Program-made: the position numbers and the translations under genes
Shown here: in pieces, positions 28,401 to 42,600 of the stretch
How the letters are laid out: each line of letters starts with the position of its first letter
Position numbering within the stretch: the stretch's first letter is position 1
Assembly: GCA_958298945.1 (NCBI GenBank)
Contig: OY282606.1
Span: 91,705,696-91,769,695 of the forward strand
Direction: 5' to 3'
DNA length: 64,000 nt
DNA from: Atherix ibis
Lineage: Eukaryota > Arthropoda > Insecta > Diptera > Athericidae
The notes under the pieces: generated by a model
Told to the model about the DNA's origin: nothing
Databases searched by the model: none
The model's input: the letters and a program-made list of their open reading frames with translations, nothing else

Positions 28401-31400
28401 AAATTGCTGAAAACTGCATCGATTTTGACCGAAATTTGCGAAAAATATGCTTTTTTTTTAAATGCAGTAAAATTGAAAAATTTTCGCTTGGAGGAAGATT
28501 TTCAATTTTTCACGAAAATTCAACTTTTGTCAATCCACGATTTTTTTGGTCCAAACGATACAGAAACATTCAAAACGCGTAAATTGCTGAAAACTGCATC
28601 GATTTTGACCGAAATTTGCGAAAAATACGATTTTTTTTAAAATGCAGTAAAATTGAAAATTTTTCGCTTGGAGGAAGATTTTCAATTTTTCACGAAAATT
28701 CAACTTTTGTCAATCCACGATTTTTTTGGTCCAAACGATACAGAAACATTCAAAATGCGTAAATTGCTGAAAACTGCATCGATTTTGACCGAAATTTGCG
28801 AAAATACGATTTTTTTTAAAATGCAGTAAAATTGAAAATTTTCGCTTGGAGGAAGATTTTCAATTTTTCACGAAAATTCAACTTTTGTCAATCCACGATT
28901 TTTTTGGTCCAAACGATACAGAAACATTCAAAATGCGTAAATTGCTGAAAACTGCATCGATTTTGACCGAAATTTGCGAAAAATATGCTTTTTTTTAAAA
29001 TGCAGTAAAATTGAAAATTTTTCGCTTGGAGGAAGATTTTCAATTTTTCACGAAAATTCAACTTTTGTCAATCCACGATTTTTTTGGTCCAAACGATACA
29101 GAAACATTCAAAATGCGTAAATTGCTGAAAACTGCATCGATTTTGACCGAAATTTGCGAAAAATACGATTTTTTTTTAAAATGCAGTAAAATTGAAAATT
29201 TTCGCTTGGAGGAAGATTTTCAATTTTTCACGAAAATTCAACTTTTGTCAATCCACGATTTTTTTTGGTCCAAAGAATATAGAAACATTCAAAATGCGTA
29301 AATTGCTGAAAACTGCATCGATTTTGACCGAAATTTGCGAAAAATATGCCTTTTTTTTAAAATGCAGTAAAATTGAAAATTTTCGCTTGGAGGAAGATTT
29401 TCAATTTTCACGAAAATTCAACTTTTGTCAATCCACGATTTTTTTTGGTCCAAACGATACAGAAACATTCAAAATGCGTAAATTGCTGAAAACTGCATCG
29501 ATTTTGACCGAAATTTGCGAAAAATACGATTTTTTTTAAAATGCAGTAAAATTGAAAATTTTCGCTTGGAGGAAGATTTTCAATTTTCACGAAAATTCAA
29601 CTTTTGTCAATCCACGATTTTTTTGGTCCAAAGAATACAGAAACATTCAAAATGCGTAAATTGCTGAAAACTGCATCGATTTTGACCGAAATTTGCGAAA
29701 AATATGCTTTTTTTAAAATGCAGTAAAATTGAAAATTTTCGCTTGGAGGAAGATTTTCAATTTTTCACGAAAATTCAACTTTTGTCAATCCACGATTTTT
29801 TTGGTCCAAACGATACAGAAACATTCAAAATGCGTAAATTGCTGAAAACTGCATCGATTTTGACCGAAATTTGCGGAAAAATACGATTTTTTTTTTTAAA
29901 TGCAAGTAAAATTGAAAATTTTCGCTTGGAGGAAGATTTTCAATTTTTCACGAAAATTCAACTTTTGTCAATCCACGATTTTTTTGGTCCAAACGATACA
30001 GAAACATTCAAAATGCGTAAATTGCTGAAAACTGCATCGATTTTGACCGAAATTTGCGAAAAATACGATTTTTTTTAAAATGCAGTAAAATTGAAAATTT
30101 TCGCTTGGAGGAAGATTTTCAATTTTTCACGAAAATTCAACTTTTGTCAATCCACGATTTTTTTGGTCCAAACGATACAGAAACATTCAAAATGCGTAAA
30201 TTGCTGAAAACTGCATCGATTTTGACCGAAATTTGCGAAAAATACGATTTTTTTTAAAATGCAGTAAAATTGAAAATTTTCGCTTGGAGGAAGATTTTCA
30301 ATTTTTCACGAAAATTCAACTTTTGTCAATCCACGATTTTTTTGGTCCAAAGAATACAGAAACATTCAAAATGCGTAAATTGCTGAAAACTGCATCGATT
30401 TTGACCGAAATTTGCGAAAAATATGCTTTTTTTTTAAAATGCAGTAAAATTGAAAATTTTCGCTTGGAGGAAGATTTTCAATTTTTCACGAAAATTCAAC
30501 TTTTGTCAATCCACGATTTTTTTGGTCCAAACGAATACAGAAACATTCAAAATGCGTAAATTGCTGAAAACTGCATCGATTTGACCGAAATTTGCGAAAA
30601 ATACGATTTTTTTTAAAATGCAGTAAAATTGAAAATTTTCGCTTGGAGGAAGATTTTCAATTTTTCACGAAAATTCAACTTTTGTCAATCCACGATTTTT
30701 TTGGTCCAAACGATACAGAAACATTCAAAATGCGTAAATTGCTGAAAACTGCATCGATTTTGACCGAAATTTGCGAAAATACGATTTTTTTTAAATGCAG
30801 TAAAATTGAAAATTTTCGCTTGGAGGAAGATTTTCAATTTTTCACGAAAATTCAACTTTTGTCAATCCACGATTTTTTTGGTCCAAACGATACAGAAACA
30901 TTCAAAATGCGTAAATTGCTGAAAACTGCATCGATTTGACCGAAATTTGCGAAAAATATGCTTTTTTTTAAAATGCAGTAAAATTGAAAATTTTCGCTTG
31001 GAGGAAGATTTTCAATTTTTCACGAAAATTCAACTTTTGTCAATCCACGATTTTTTGGTCCAAACGAATACAGAAACATTCAAAATGCGTAAATTGCTGA
31101 AAACTGCATCGATTTTGACCGAAATTTGCGGAAAAATACGATTTTTTTTAAAATGCAGTAAAATTGAAAATTTTCGCTTGGAGGAAGATTTTCAATTTTT
31201 CACGAAAATTCAACTTTTGTCAATCCACGATTTTTTTGGTCCAAACGATACAGAAACATTCAAAATGCGTAAATTGCTGAAAACTGCATCGATTTTGACC
31301 GAAATTTGCGAAAAATACGATTTTTTTTAAAATGCAGTAAAATTGAAAATTTTCGCTTGGAGGAAGATTTTCAATTTTTCACGAAAATTCAACTTTTGTC

Positions 31401-34400
31401 AATCCACGATTTTTTTGGTCCAAACGATACAGAAACATTCAAAATGCGTAAATTGCTGAAAACTGCATCGATTTTGACCGAAATTTGCGAAAAATACGAT
31501 TTTTTTTAAAATGCAGTAAAATTGAAAATTTTCGCTTGGAGGAAGATTTTCAATTTTTCACGAAAATTCAACTTTTGTCAATCCACGATTTTTTTGGTCC
31601 AAAGAATACAGAAACATTCAAAATGCGTAAATTGCTGAAAACTGCATCGATTTTGACCGAAATTTGCGAAAAATACGATTTTTTTTAAAATGCAGTAAAA
31701 TTGAAAATTTTCGCTTGGAGGAAGATTTTCAATTTTTCACGAAAATTCAACTTTTGTCAATCCACGATTTTTTTGGTCCAAAGAATACAGAAACATTCAA
31801 AATGCGTAAATTGCTGAAAACTGCATCGATTTTGACCGAAATTTGCGAAAAATATGCTTTTTTTAAAATGCAGTAAAATTGAAAATTTTCGCTTGGAGGA
31901 AGATTTTCAATTTTTCACGAAAATTCAACTTTTGTCAATCCACGATTTTTTTGGTCCAAACGATACAGAAACATTCAAAATGCGTAAATTGCTGAAAACT
32001 GCATCGATTTTGGACCGAAATTTGCAAAAAATACGATTTTTTTAAAATGCAGTAAAATTGAAAATTTTCGCTTGGAGGAAGATTTTCAATTTTTCACGAA
32101 AATTCAACTTTTGTCAATCCACGATTTTTTTGGTCCAAAGAATACAGAAACATTCAAAATGCGTAAATTGCTGAAAACTGCATCGATTTTGACCGAAATT
32201 TGCGAAAAATATGCTTTTTTTTAAAATGCAGTAAAATTGAAAATTTTCGCTTGGAGGAAGATTTTCAATTTTTCACGAAAATTCAACTTTTGTCAATCCA
32301 CGATTTTTTTGGTCCAAACGATACAGAAACATTCAAAATGCGTAAATTGCTGAAAAACTGCATCGATTTTGACCGAAATTTGCGAAAAATACGATTTTTT
32401 TTAAAATGCAGTAAAAATTGAAAATTTTCGCTTGGAGGAAGATTTTCAATTTTTCACGAAAATTCAACTTTTGTCAATCCACGATTTTTTTGGTCCAAAC
32501 GATACAGAAACATTCAAAATGCGTAAATTGCTGAAAACTGCATCGATTTGACCGAAATTTGCGAAAAATACGATTTTTTTTAAAATGCAGTAAAATTGAA
32601 AATTTTCGCTTGGAGGAAGATTTTCAATTTTTCACGAAAATTCAACTTTTGTCAATCCACGATTTTTTTGGTCCAAACGATACAGAAACATTCAAAATGC
32701 GTAAATTGCTGAAAACTGCATCGATTTTGACCGAAATTTGCGAAAAATACGATTTTTTTTAAAATGCAGTAAAATTGAAAATTTTCGCTTGGAGGAAGAT
32801 TTTCAATTTTTCACGAAAATTCAACTTTTGTCAATCCACGATTTTTTTTGGTCCAAAGAATACAGAAACATTCAAAATGCGTAAATTGCTGAAAACTGCA
32901 TCGATTTTGACCGAAATTTGCGAAAAATATGCTTTTTTTTTAAAATGCAGTAAAATTGAAAATTTTCGCTTGGAGGAAGATTTTCAATTTTTCACGAAAA
33001 TTCAACTTTTGTCAATCCACGATTTTTTTTGGTCCAAACGATACAGAAACATTCAAAATGCGTAAATTGCTGAAAACTGCATCGATTTTGACCGAAATTT
33101 GCGAAAAATACGATTTTTTTTAAAATGCAGTAAAATTGAAAATTTTCACTTGGAGGAAGATTTTCAATTTTTCACGAAATTCAACTTTTGTCAATCCACG
33201 ATTTTTTTGGTCCAAACGATACAGAAACATTCAAAATGCGTAAATTGCTTGAAAACTGCATCGATTTTGACCGAAATTTGCGAAAAATATGCTTTTTTTT
33301 AAAATGCAGTAAAATTGAAAATTTTCGCTTGGAGGAAGATTTTCAATTTTTCACGAAAATTCAACTTTTGTCAATCCACGATTTTTTTGGTCCAAACAAT
33401 ACAGAAACATTCAAAATGCGTAAATTGCTGAAAACTGCATCGATTTTGACCGAAATTTGCGAAAAATATGCTTTTTTTTAAAATGCAGTAAAATTGAAAA
33501 TTTTCGCTTGGAGGAAGATTTTCAATTTTTCACGAAAATTCAACTTTTGTCAATCCACGATTTTTTTGGTCCAAACGATACAGAAACATTCAAAATGCGT
33601 AAATTGCTGAAAAACTGCATCGATTTTGACCGAAATTTGCGAAAAATATGCTTTTTTTTAAAATGCAGTAAAATTGAAAATTTCGCTTGGAGGAAGATTT
33701 TCAATTTTTCACGAAAATTCAACTTTTGTCAATCCACGATTTTTTTGGTCCAAACGATACAGAAACATTCAAAATGCGTAAATTGCTGAAAACTGCATCG
33801 ATTTTGACCGAAATTTGCGAAAAATACGATTTTTTTTAAAATGCAGTAAAATTGAAAATTTTCGCTTGGAGGAAGATTTTCAATTTTTCACGAAAATTCA
33901 ACTTTTGTCAATCCACGATTTTTTTGGTCCAAACGATACAGAAACATTCAAAATGCGTAAATTGCTGAAAACTGCATCGATTTTGACCGAAATTTGCGAA
34001 AAATATGCTTTTTTTTAAAATGCAGTAAAATTGAAAATTTTCGCTTGGAGGAAGATTTTCAATTTTTCACGAAAATTCAACTTTTGTCAATCCACGATTT
34101 TTTTGGTCCAAACGATACAGAAACATTCAAAATGCGTAAATTGCTGAAAACTGCATCGATTTTGACCGAAATTTGCGAAAAATACGATTTTTTTTAAAAT
34201 GCAGTAAAATTGAAAATTTTCGCTTGGAGGAAGATTTTCAATTTTTCACGAAAATTCAACTTTTGTCAATCCACGATTTTTTTGGTCCAAACGATACAGA
34301 AACATTCAAAATGCGTAAATTGCTGAAAACTGCATCGATTTTGACCGAAATTTGCGAAAAATACGATTTTTTTTTAAAATGCAGTAAAATTGAAAATTTT

Positions 34401-36000
34401 CGCTTGGAGGAAGATTTTCAATTTTTCACGAAAATTCAACTTTTGTCAATCCACGATTTTTTGGTCCAAACGATACAGAAACATTCAAAATGCGTAAATT
34501 GCTGAAAACTGCATCGATTTTGACCGAAATTTGCGAAAAATACGATTTTTTTTAAAATGCAGTAAAATTGAAAATTTTCGCTTGGAGGAAGATTTTCAAT
34601 TTTTCACGAAAATTCAACTTTTGTCAATCCACGATTTTTTTGGTCCAAACGAATACAAAAACATTCAAAATGCGTAAATTGCTGAAAACTGCATCGATTT
34701 TGACCGAAATTTGCGAAAAATATGCTTTTTTTTAAAATGCAGTAAAATTGAAAATTTTCGCTTGGAGGAAGATTTTCAATTTTTCACGAAAATTCAACTT
34801 TTGTCAATCCACGATTTTTTTGGTCCAAACGATACAGAAACATTCAAAATGCGTAAATTGCTGAAAACTGCATCGATTTTGACCGAAATTTGCGAAAAAT
34901 ACGATTTTTTTTAAAAATGCAGTAAAATTGAAATTTTCCACTTGGAGGAAGATTTTCAATTTTTCACGAAAATTCAACTTTTGTCAATCCACGATTTTTT
35001 TGGTCCAAACGATACAGAAACATTCAAAATGCGTAAATTGTTGAAAACTGCATCGATTTGACCGAAATTTGCGAAAAATATGCTTTTTTTTAAAATGCAG
35101 TAAAATTGAAAATTTTCGCTTGGAGGAAGATTTTCAATTTTTCACGAAAATTCAACTTTTGTCAATCCACGATTTTTTTGGTCCAAACGATACAGAAACA
35201 TTCAAAATGCGTAAATTGCTGAAAACTGCATCGATTTTGACCGAAATTTGCGAAAAATATGCTTTTTTTTAAAATGCAGTAAAATTGAAAATTTTCGCTT
35301 GGAGGAAGATTTTCAATTTTTCACGAAAATTCAACTTTTGTCAATCCACGATTTTTTTGGTCCAAACGATACAGAAACATTCAAAATGCGTAAATTGCTG
35401 AAAACTGCATCGATTTTGACCGAAATTTGCGAAAAATATGCTTTTTTTTAAAATGCAGTAAAATTGAAAATTTTCGCTTGGAGGAAGATTTTCAATTTTC
35501 ACGAAAATTCAACTTTTGTCAATCCACGATTTTTTTTGGTCCAAACGATACAGAAACATTCAAAATGCGTAAATTGCTGAAAACTGCATCGATTTTGACC
35601 GAAATTTGCGAAAAATACGATTTTTTTTAAAATGCAGTAAAATTGAAAATTTTCGCTTGGAGGAAGATTTTCAATTTTTCACGAAAATTCAACTTTTGTC
35701 AATCCACGATTTTTTTGGTCCAAACGATACAGAAACATTCAAAATGCGTAAATTGCTGAAAACTGCATCGATTTTGACCGAAATTTGCGAAAAATATGCT
35801 TTTTTTTAAAATGCAGTAAAATTGAAAATTTTCGCTTGGAGAGGAAGATTTTCAATTTTTCACGAAAATTCAACTTTTGTCAATCCACGATTTTTTTGGT
35901 CCAAACGATACAGAAACATTCAAAATGCGTAAATTGCTGAAAACTGCATCGATTTTGACCGAAATTTGCGAAAAATACGATTTTTTTTAAAATGCAGTAA
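25497..36000. other. satellite segment with many single-base indels
   Basis: Immediately right of the gap, monomers carry scattered one-base insertions or losses not seen on the left, such as CGAATACAG, ATACTGATT, GCGGTAAATT, CACAGAAAATT, CATCGATTTGACC and variable T-runs of 6-10. They are dense from 25.5 to about 32 kb and fade by about 36 kb. The pattern is typical of imperfectly polished long-read sequence, though true variation is not excluded. Confidence 0.6.
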
Positions 36001-36699
36001 AAATTGAAAATTTTCGCTTGGAGGAAGATTTTCAATTTTTCACGAAAATTCAACTTTTGCCAATCCACGATTTTTTTGGTCCAAACGATACAAAAACATT
36101 CAAATGCGTAAATTGCTGAAAACTGCATCGATTTTGACCGAAATTTGCGAAAAATATGCTTTTTTTCAAAATGCAGTAAAATTGAAAATTTTCGCTTGGA
36201 GGAAGATTTTCAATTTTTCACGAAAATTCAACTTTTGTCAATCCACGATTTTTTTGGTCCAAACGATACAGAAACATTCAAAATGCGTAAATTTCTGAAA
36301 ACTGCATCGATTTTGACCGAAATTTGCGAAAAATATGCTTTTTTTTAAAATGCAGTAAAATTGAAAATTTTCGCTTGGAGGAAGATTTTCAATTTTTTAC
36401 GAAAATTCAACTTTTGTCAATCCACGATTTTTTTGGTCCAAACGATACAGAAACATTCAAAATGCGTAAATTGCTGAAAACTGCATCGATTTTGACCGAA
36501 ATTTGCGAAAAATATGCTTTTTTTTAAAATGCAGTAAAATTGAAAATTTTCGCTTGGAGGAAGATTTTCAATTTTTTACGAAAATTCAACTTTTGTCAAT
36601 CCACGATTTTTTTGGTCCAAACGATACAGAAAACATTCAAAATGCGTAAATTGCTGAAAGCTGCATCGATTTTGACCGAAATTTGCGAAAAATACAATT

Positions 36700-39600
36700 T
36701 TTTTAAAAATGCAGTAAAATTGAAAATTTTCGCTTGGAGGAAGATTTTCAATTTTTTACGAAAATTCAATCCACGATTTTTTTGGTCCAAACGATACAGA
36801 AACATTCAAAATGCGTAAATTGCTGAAAACTGCATCGATTTTGACCGAAATTTGCAAAAAATACAATTTTTTTAAAAATGCAGTAAATTGAAAATTTTCG
36901 CTTGGAGGAAGATTTTCAATTTTTTACGAAAATTCAACTTTTGTCAATCCACAATTTTTTTGGTCCAAACGATACAGAAACATTCAAAATGCGTAAATTG
37001 CTGAAAACTGCATCGATTTTGACCGAAATTTGCGAAAAATACGATTTTTTTAAAAATGCAGAAAAATTGAAAATTTTCGCTTGGAGGTCAATTTTTTACG
37101 AAAATTCAATCCACGATTTTTTTGGTCCAAACGATACAGAAACATTCAAAATGCGTAAATTGCTGAAAACTGCATCGATTTTGACCGAAATTTGCGAAAA
37201 ATATGCTTTTTTTTAAAATGCAGTAAAATTGAAAATTTTCGCTTGGAGGAAGATTTTCAATTTTTTACGAAAATTCAATCCACGATTTTTTTGGTCCAAA
37301 CGATACAGAAACATTCAAAATGCGTAAATTGCTGAAAACTGCATCGATTTTGACCGAAATTTGCGAAAAATATGCTTTTTTTTAAAATGCAGTAAAATTG
37401 AAAATTTTCGCTTGGAGGAAGATTTTCAATTTTTCACGAAAATTCAACTTTTGTCAATCCACGATTTTTTTGGTCCAAAGAATACAGAAACATTCAAAAT
37501 GCGTAAATTGCTGAAAACTGCATCGATTTTGACCGAAATTTGCGAAAAATATGCTTTTTTTTAAAATGCAGTAAAATTGAAAATTTTCGCTTGGAGGAAG
37601 ATTTTCAATTTTTCACGAAAATTCAACTTTTGTCAATCCACGATTTTTTTGGTCCAAACGATACAGAAACATTCAAAATGCGTAAATTGCTGAAAACTGC
37701 ATCGATTTTGACCGAAATTTGCGAAAAATACGATTTTTTTTAAAATACAGTAAAATTGAAAATTTTCGCTTGGAGGAAGATTTTCAATTTTTCACGAAAA
37801 TTCAACTTTTGTCAATCCACGATTTTTTTGGTCCAAACGATACAGAAACATTCAAAATGCGTAAATTGCTGAAAACTGCATCGATTTTGACCGAAATTTG
37901 CGAAAAATACGATTTTTTTTAAAATGCAGTAAAATTGAAAATTTTCGCTTGGAGGAAGATTTTCAATTTTTCACGAAAATTCAACTTTTGTCAATCCACG
38001 ATTTTTTTGGTCCAAACGATACAGAAACATTCAAAATGCGTAAATTGCTGAAAACTGCATCGATTTTGACCGAAATTTGCGAAAAATACGATTTTTTTTA
38101 AAATGCAGTAAAGTTGAAAATTTTCGCTTGGAGGAAGATTTTCAATTTTTCACGAAAATTCAACTTTTGTCAATCCACGACTTTTTTGGTCCAAAGAATA
38201 CAGAAACATTCAAAATGCGTAAATTGCTGAAAACTGCATCGATTTTGACCGAAATTTGCGAAAAATATGCTTTTTTTTAAAATGCAGTAAAATTGAAAAT
38301 TTTCGCTGGAGGAAGATTTTCAATTTTTCACGAAAATTCAACTTTTGTCAATCCACGATTTTTTTGGTCCAAACGATACAGAAACATTCAAAATGCGTAA
38401 ATTGTTGAAAACTGCATCGATTTTGACCGAAATTTGCGAAAAATACGATTTTTTTTTAAAAATGCAGTAAAATTGAAAATTTCCACTTGGAGGAAGATTT
38501 TCAATTTTTCACGAAAATTCAACTTTTGTCAATCCACGATTTTTTTGGTCCAAACGATACAGAAACATTCAAAATGCGTAAATTGTTGAAAACTGCATCG
38601 ATTTTGACCGAAATTTGCGAAAAATATGCTTTTTTTTTTAAAATGCAGTAAAATTGAAAATTTTCGCTTGGAGGAAGATTTTCAATTTTTCACGAAAATT
38701 CAACTTTTGTCAATCCACGATTTTTTTGGTCCAAACGATACAGAAACATTCAAAATGCGTAAATTGCTGAAAACTGCATCGATTTTGACCGAAATTTGCG
38801 AAAAATACGATTTTTTTTAAAATGCAGTAAAATTGAAAATTTTCGCTTGGAGGAAGATTTTCAATTTTTCACGAAAATTCAACTTTTGTCAATCCACGAT
38901 TTTTTTGGTCCAAACGATACAGAAACATTCAAAATGCGTAAATTGCTGAAAACTGCATCGATTTTGACCGAAATTTGCGAAAAATACGATTTTTTTTAAA
39001 ATGCAGTAAAATTGAAAATTTTCGCTTGGAGGAAGATTTTCAATTTTTCACGAAAATTCAACTTTTGTCAATCCACGATTTTTTTGGTCCAAACGATACA
39101 GAAACATTCAAAATGCGTAAATTGCTGAAAACTGCATCGATTTTGACCGAAATTTGCGAAAAATATGCTTTTTTTTAAAATGCAGTAAAATTGAAAATTT
39201 TCGCTTGGAGGAAGATTTTCAATTTTTCACGAAAATTCAACTTTTGTCAATCCACGATTTTTTTGGTCCAAACGATACAGAAACATTCAAAATGCGTAAA
39301 TTGCTGAAAACTGCATCGATTTTGACCGAAATTTGCGAAAAATACGATTTTTTTTTAAAATGCAGTAAAATTGAAAATTTTCGCTTGGAGGAAGATTTTC
39401 AATTTTTCACGAAAATTCAACTTTTGTCAATCCACGATTTTTTTGGTCCAAACGATACAGAAACATTCAAAATGCGTAAATTGCTGAAAACTGCATCGAT
39501 TTTGACCGAAATTTGCGAAAAATACGATTTTTTTTTAAAATGCAGTAAAATTGAAAATTTTCGCTTGGAGGAAGATTTTCAATTTTTCACGAAAATTCAA

Positions 39601-42600
39601 CTTTTGTCAATCCACGATTTTTTTGGTCCAAACGATACAGAAACATTCAAAATGCGTAAATTGCTGAAAACTGCATCGATTTTGACCGAAATTTGCGAAA
39701 AATACGATTTTTTTTAAAATGCAGTAAAATTGAAAATTTTCGCTTGGAGGAAGATTTTCAATTTTTCACGAAAATTCAACTTTTGTCAATCCACGATTTT
39801 TTTGGTCCAAAGAATACAGAAACATTCAAAATGCGTAAATTGCTGAAAAATGCATCGATTTTGACCGAAATTTGCGAAAAATATGCTTTTTTTTAAAATG
39901 CAGTAAAATTGAAAATTTTCGCTTGGAGGAAGATTTTCAATTTTTCACGAAAATTCAACTTTTGTCAATCCACGATTTTTTTGGTCCAAACGATACAGAA
40001 ACATTCAAAATGCGTAAATTGCTGAAAACTGCATCGATTTTGACCGAAATTTGCGAAAAATACGATTTTTTTTAAAATGCAGTAAAATTGAAAATTTTCG
40101 CTTGGAGGAAGATTTTCAATTTTTCACGAAAATTCAACTTTTGCCAATCCACGATTTTTTTGGTCCAAACGATACAAAAACATTCAAAATGCGTAAATTG
40201 CTGAAAACTGCATCGATTTTGACCGAAATTTGCGAAAAATATGCTTTTTTTCAAAATGAAGTAAAATTGAAAATTTTCGCTTGGAGGAAGATTTTCAATT
40301 TTTCACGAAAATTCAACTTTTGTCAATCCACGATTTTTTTGGTCCAAACGATACAGAAACATTCAAAATGCGTAAATTGCTGAAAACTGCATCGATTTTG
40401 ACCGAAATTTGCGAAAAATATGCTTTTTTTTAAAATGCAGTAAAATTGAAAATTTTCGCTTGGAGGAAGATTTTCAATTTTTCACGAAAATTCAACTTTT
40501 GTCAATCCACGATTTTTTTGGTCCAAACGATACAGAAACATTCAAAATGCGTAAATTGCTGAAAGCTGCATCGATTTTGACCGAAATTTGCGAAAAATAC
40601 GATTTTTTTTAAAATGCAGTAAAATTGAAAATTTTCGCTTGGAGGAAGATTTTCAATTTTTCACGAAAATTCAACTTTTGCCAATCCACGATTTTTTTGG
40701 TCCAAACGATACAAAAACATTCAAAATGCGTAAATTGCTGAAAACTGCATCGATTTTGACCGAAATTTGCGAAAAATATGCTTTTTTTTCAAAATGAAGT
40801 AAAATTGAAAATTTTCGCTTGGAGGAAGATTTTCAATTTTTCACGAAAATTCAACTTTTGTCAATCCACGATTTTTTTGGTCCAAACGATACAGAAACAT
40901 TCAAAATGCGTAAATTGCTGAAAACTGCATCGATTTTGACCGAAATTTGCGAAAAATATGCTTTTTTTTAAAATGCAGTAAAATTGAAAATTTTCGCTTG
41001 GAGGAAGATTTTCAATTTTTTACGAAAATTCAACTTTTGTCAATCCACGATTTTTTTGGTCCAAACGATACAGAAACATTCAAAATGCGTAAATTGCTGA
41101 AAGCTGCATCGATTTTGACCGAAATTTGCGAAAAATACGATTTTTTTTAAAATGCAGTAAAATTGAAAATTTTCGCTTGGAGGAAGATTTTCAATTTTTC
41201 ACGAAAATTCAACTTTTGCCAATCCACGATTTTTTTGGTCCAAACGATACAAAAACATTCAAAATGCGTAAATTGCTGAAAACTGCATCGATTTTGACCG
41301 AAATTTGCGAAAAATATGCTTTTTTTCAAAATGCAGTAAAATTGAAAATTTTCGCTTGGAGGAAGATTTTCAATTTTTCACGAAAATTCAACTTTTGTCA
41401 ATCCACGATTTTTTTTGGTCCAAACGATACAGAAACATTCAAAATGCGTAAATTGCTGAAAACTGCATCGATTTTGACCGAAATTTGCGAAAAATATGCT
41501 TTTTTTTAAAATGCAGTAAAATTGAAAATTTTCGCTTGGAGGAAGATTTTCAATTTTTTACGAAAATTCAACTTTTGTCAATCCACGATTTTTTTGGTCC
41601 AAACGATACAGAAACATTCAAAATGCGTAAATTGCTGAAAGCTGCATCGATTTTGACCGAAATTTGCGAAAAATACAATTTTTTTAAAAATGCAGTAAAA
41701 TTGAAAATTTTCGCTTGGAGGAAGATTTTCAATTTTTTACGAAAATTCAATCCACGATTTTTTTGGTCCAAACGATACAGAAACATTCAAAATGCGTAAA
41801 TTGCTGAAAACTGCATCGATTTTGACCGAAATTTGCGAAAAATACAATTTTTTTAAAAATGCAGTAAAATTGAAAATTTTCGCTTGGAGGAAGATTTTCA
41901 ATTTTTTACGAAAATTCAACTTTTGTCAATCCACGATTTTTTTGGTCCAAACGATACAGAAACATTCAAAATGCGTAAATTGCTGAAAACTGCATCGATT
42001 TTGACCGAAATTTGCGAAAAATACGATTTTTTTAAAAATGCAGAAAAATTGAAAATTTTCGCTTGGAGGAAGATTTTCAATTTTTTACGAAAATTCAATC
42101 CACGATTTTTTTGGTCCAAACGATACAGAAACATTCAAAATGCGTAAATTGCTGAAAACTGCATCGATTTTGACCGAAATTTGCGAAAAATACGATTTTT
42201 TTTAAAATGCAGTAAAATTGAAAATTTTCGCTTGGAGGAAGATTTTCAATTTTTCACGAAAATTCAACTTTTGTCAATCCACGATTTTTTTGGTCCAAAG
42301 AATACAGAAACATTCAAAATGCGTAAATTGCTGAAAAATGCATCGATTTTGACCGAAATTTGCGAAAAATATGCTTTTTTTTAAAATGCAGTAAAATTGA
42401 AAATTTTCGCTTGGAGGAAGATTTTCAATTTTTCACGAAAATTCAACTTTTGTCAATCCACGATTTTTTTGGTCCAAACGATACAGAAACATTCAAAATG
42501 CGTAAATTGCTGAAAACTGCATCGATTTTGACCGAAATTTGCGAAAAATATGCTTTTTTTTAAAATGCAGTAAAATTGAAAATTTTCGCTTGGAGGAAGA

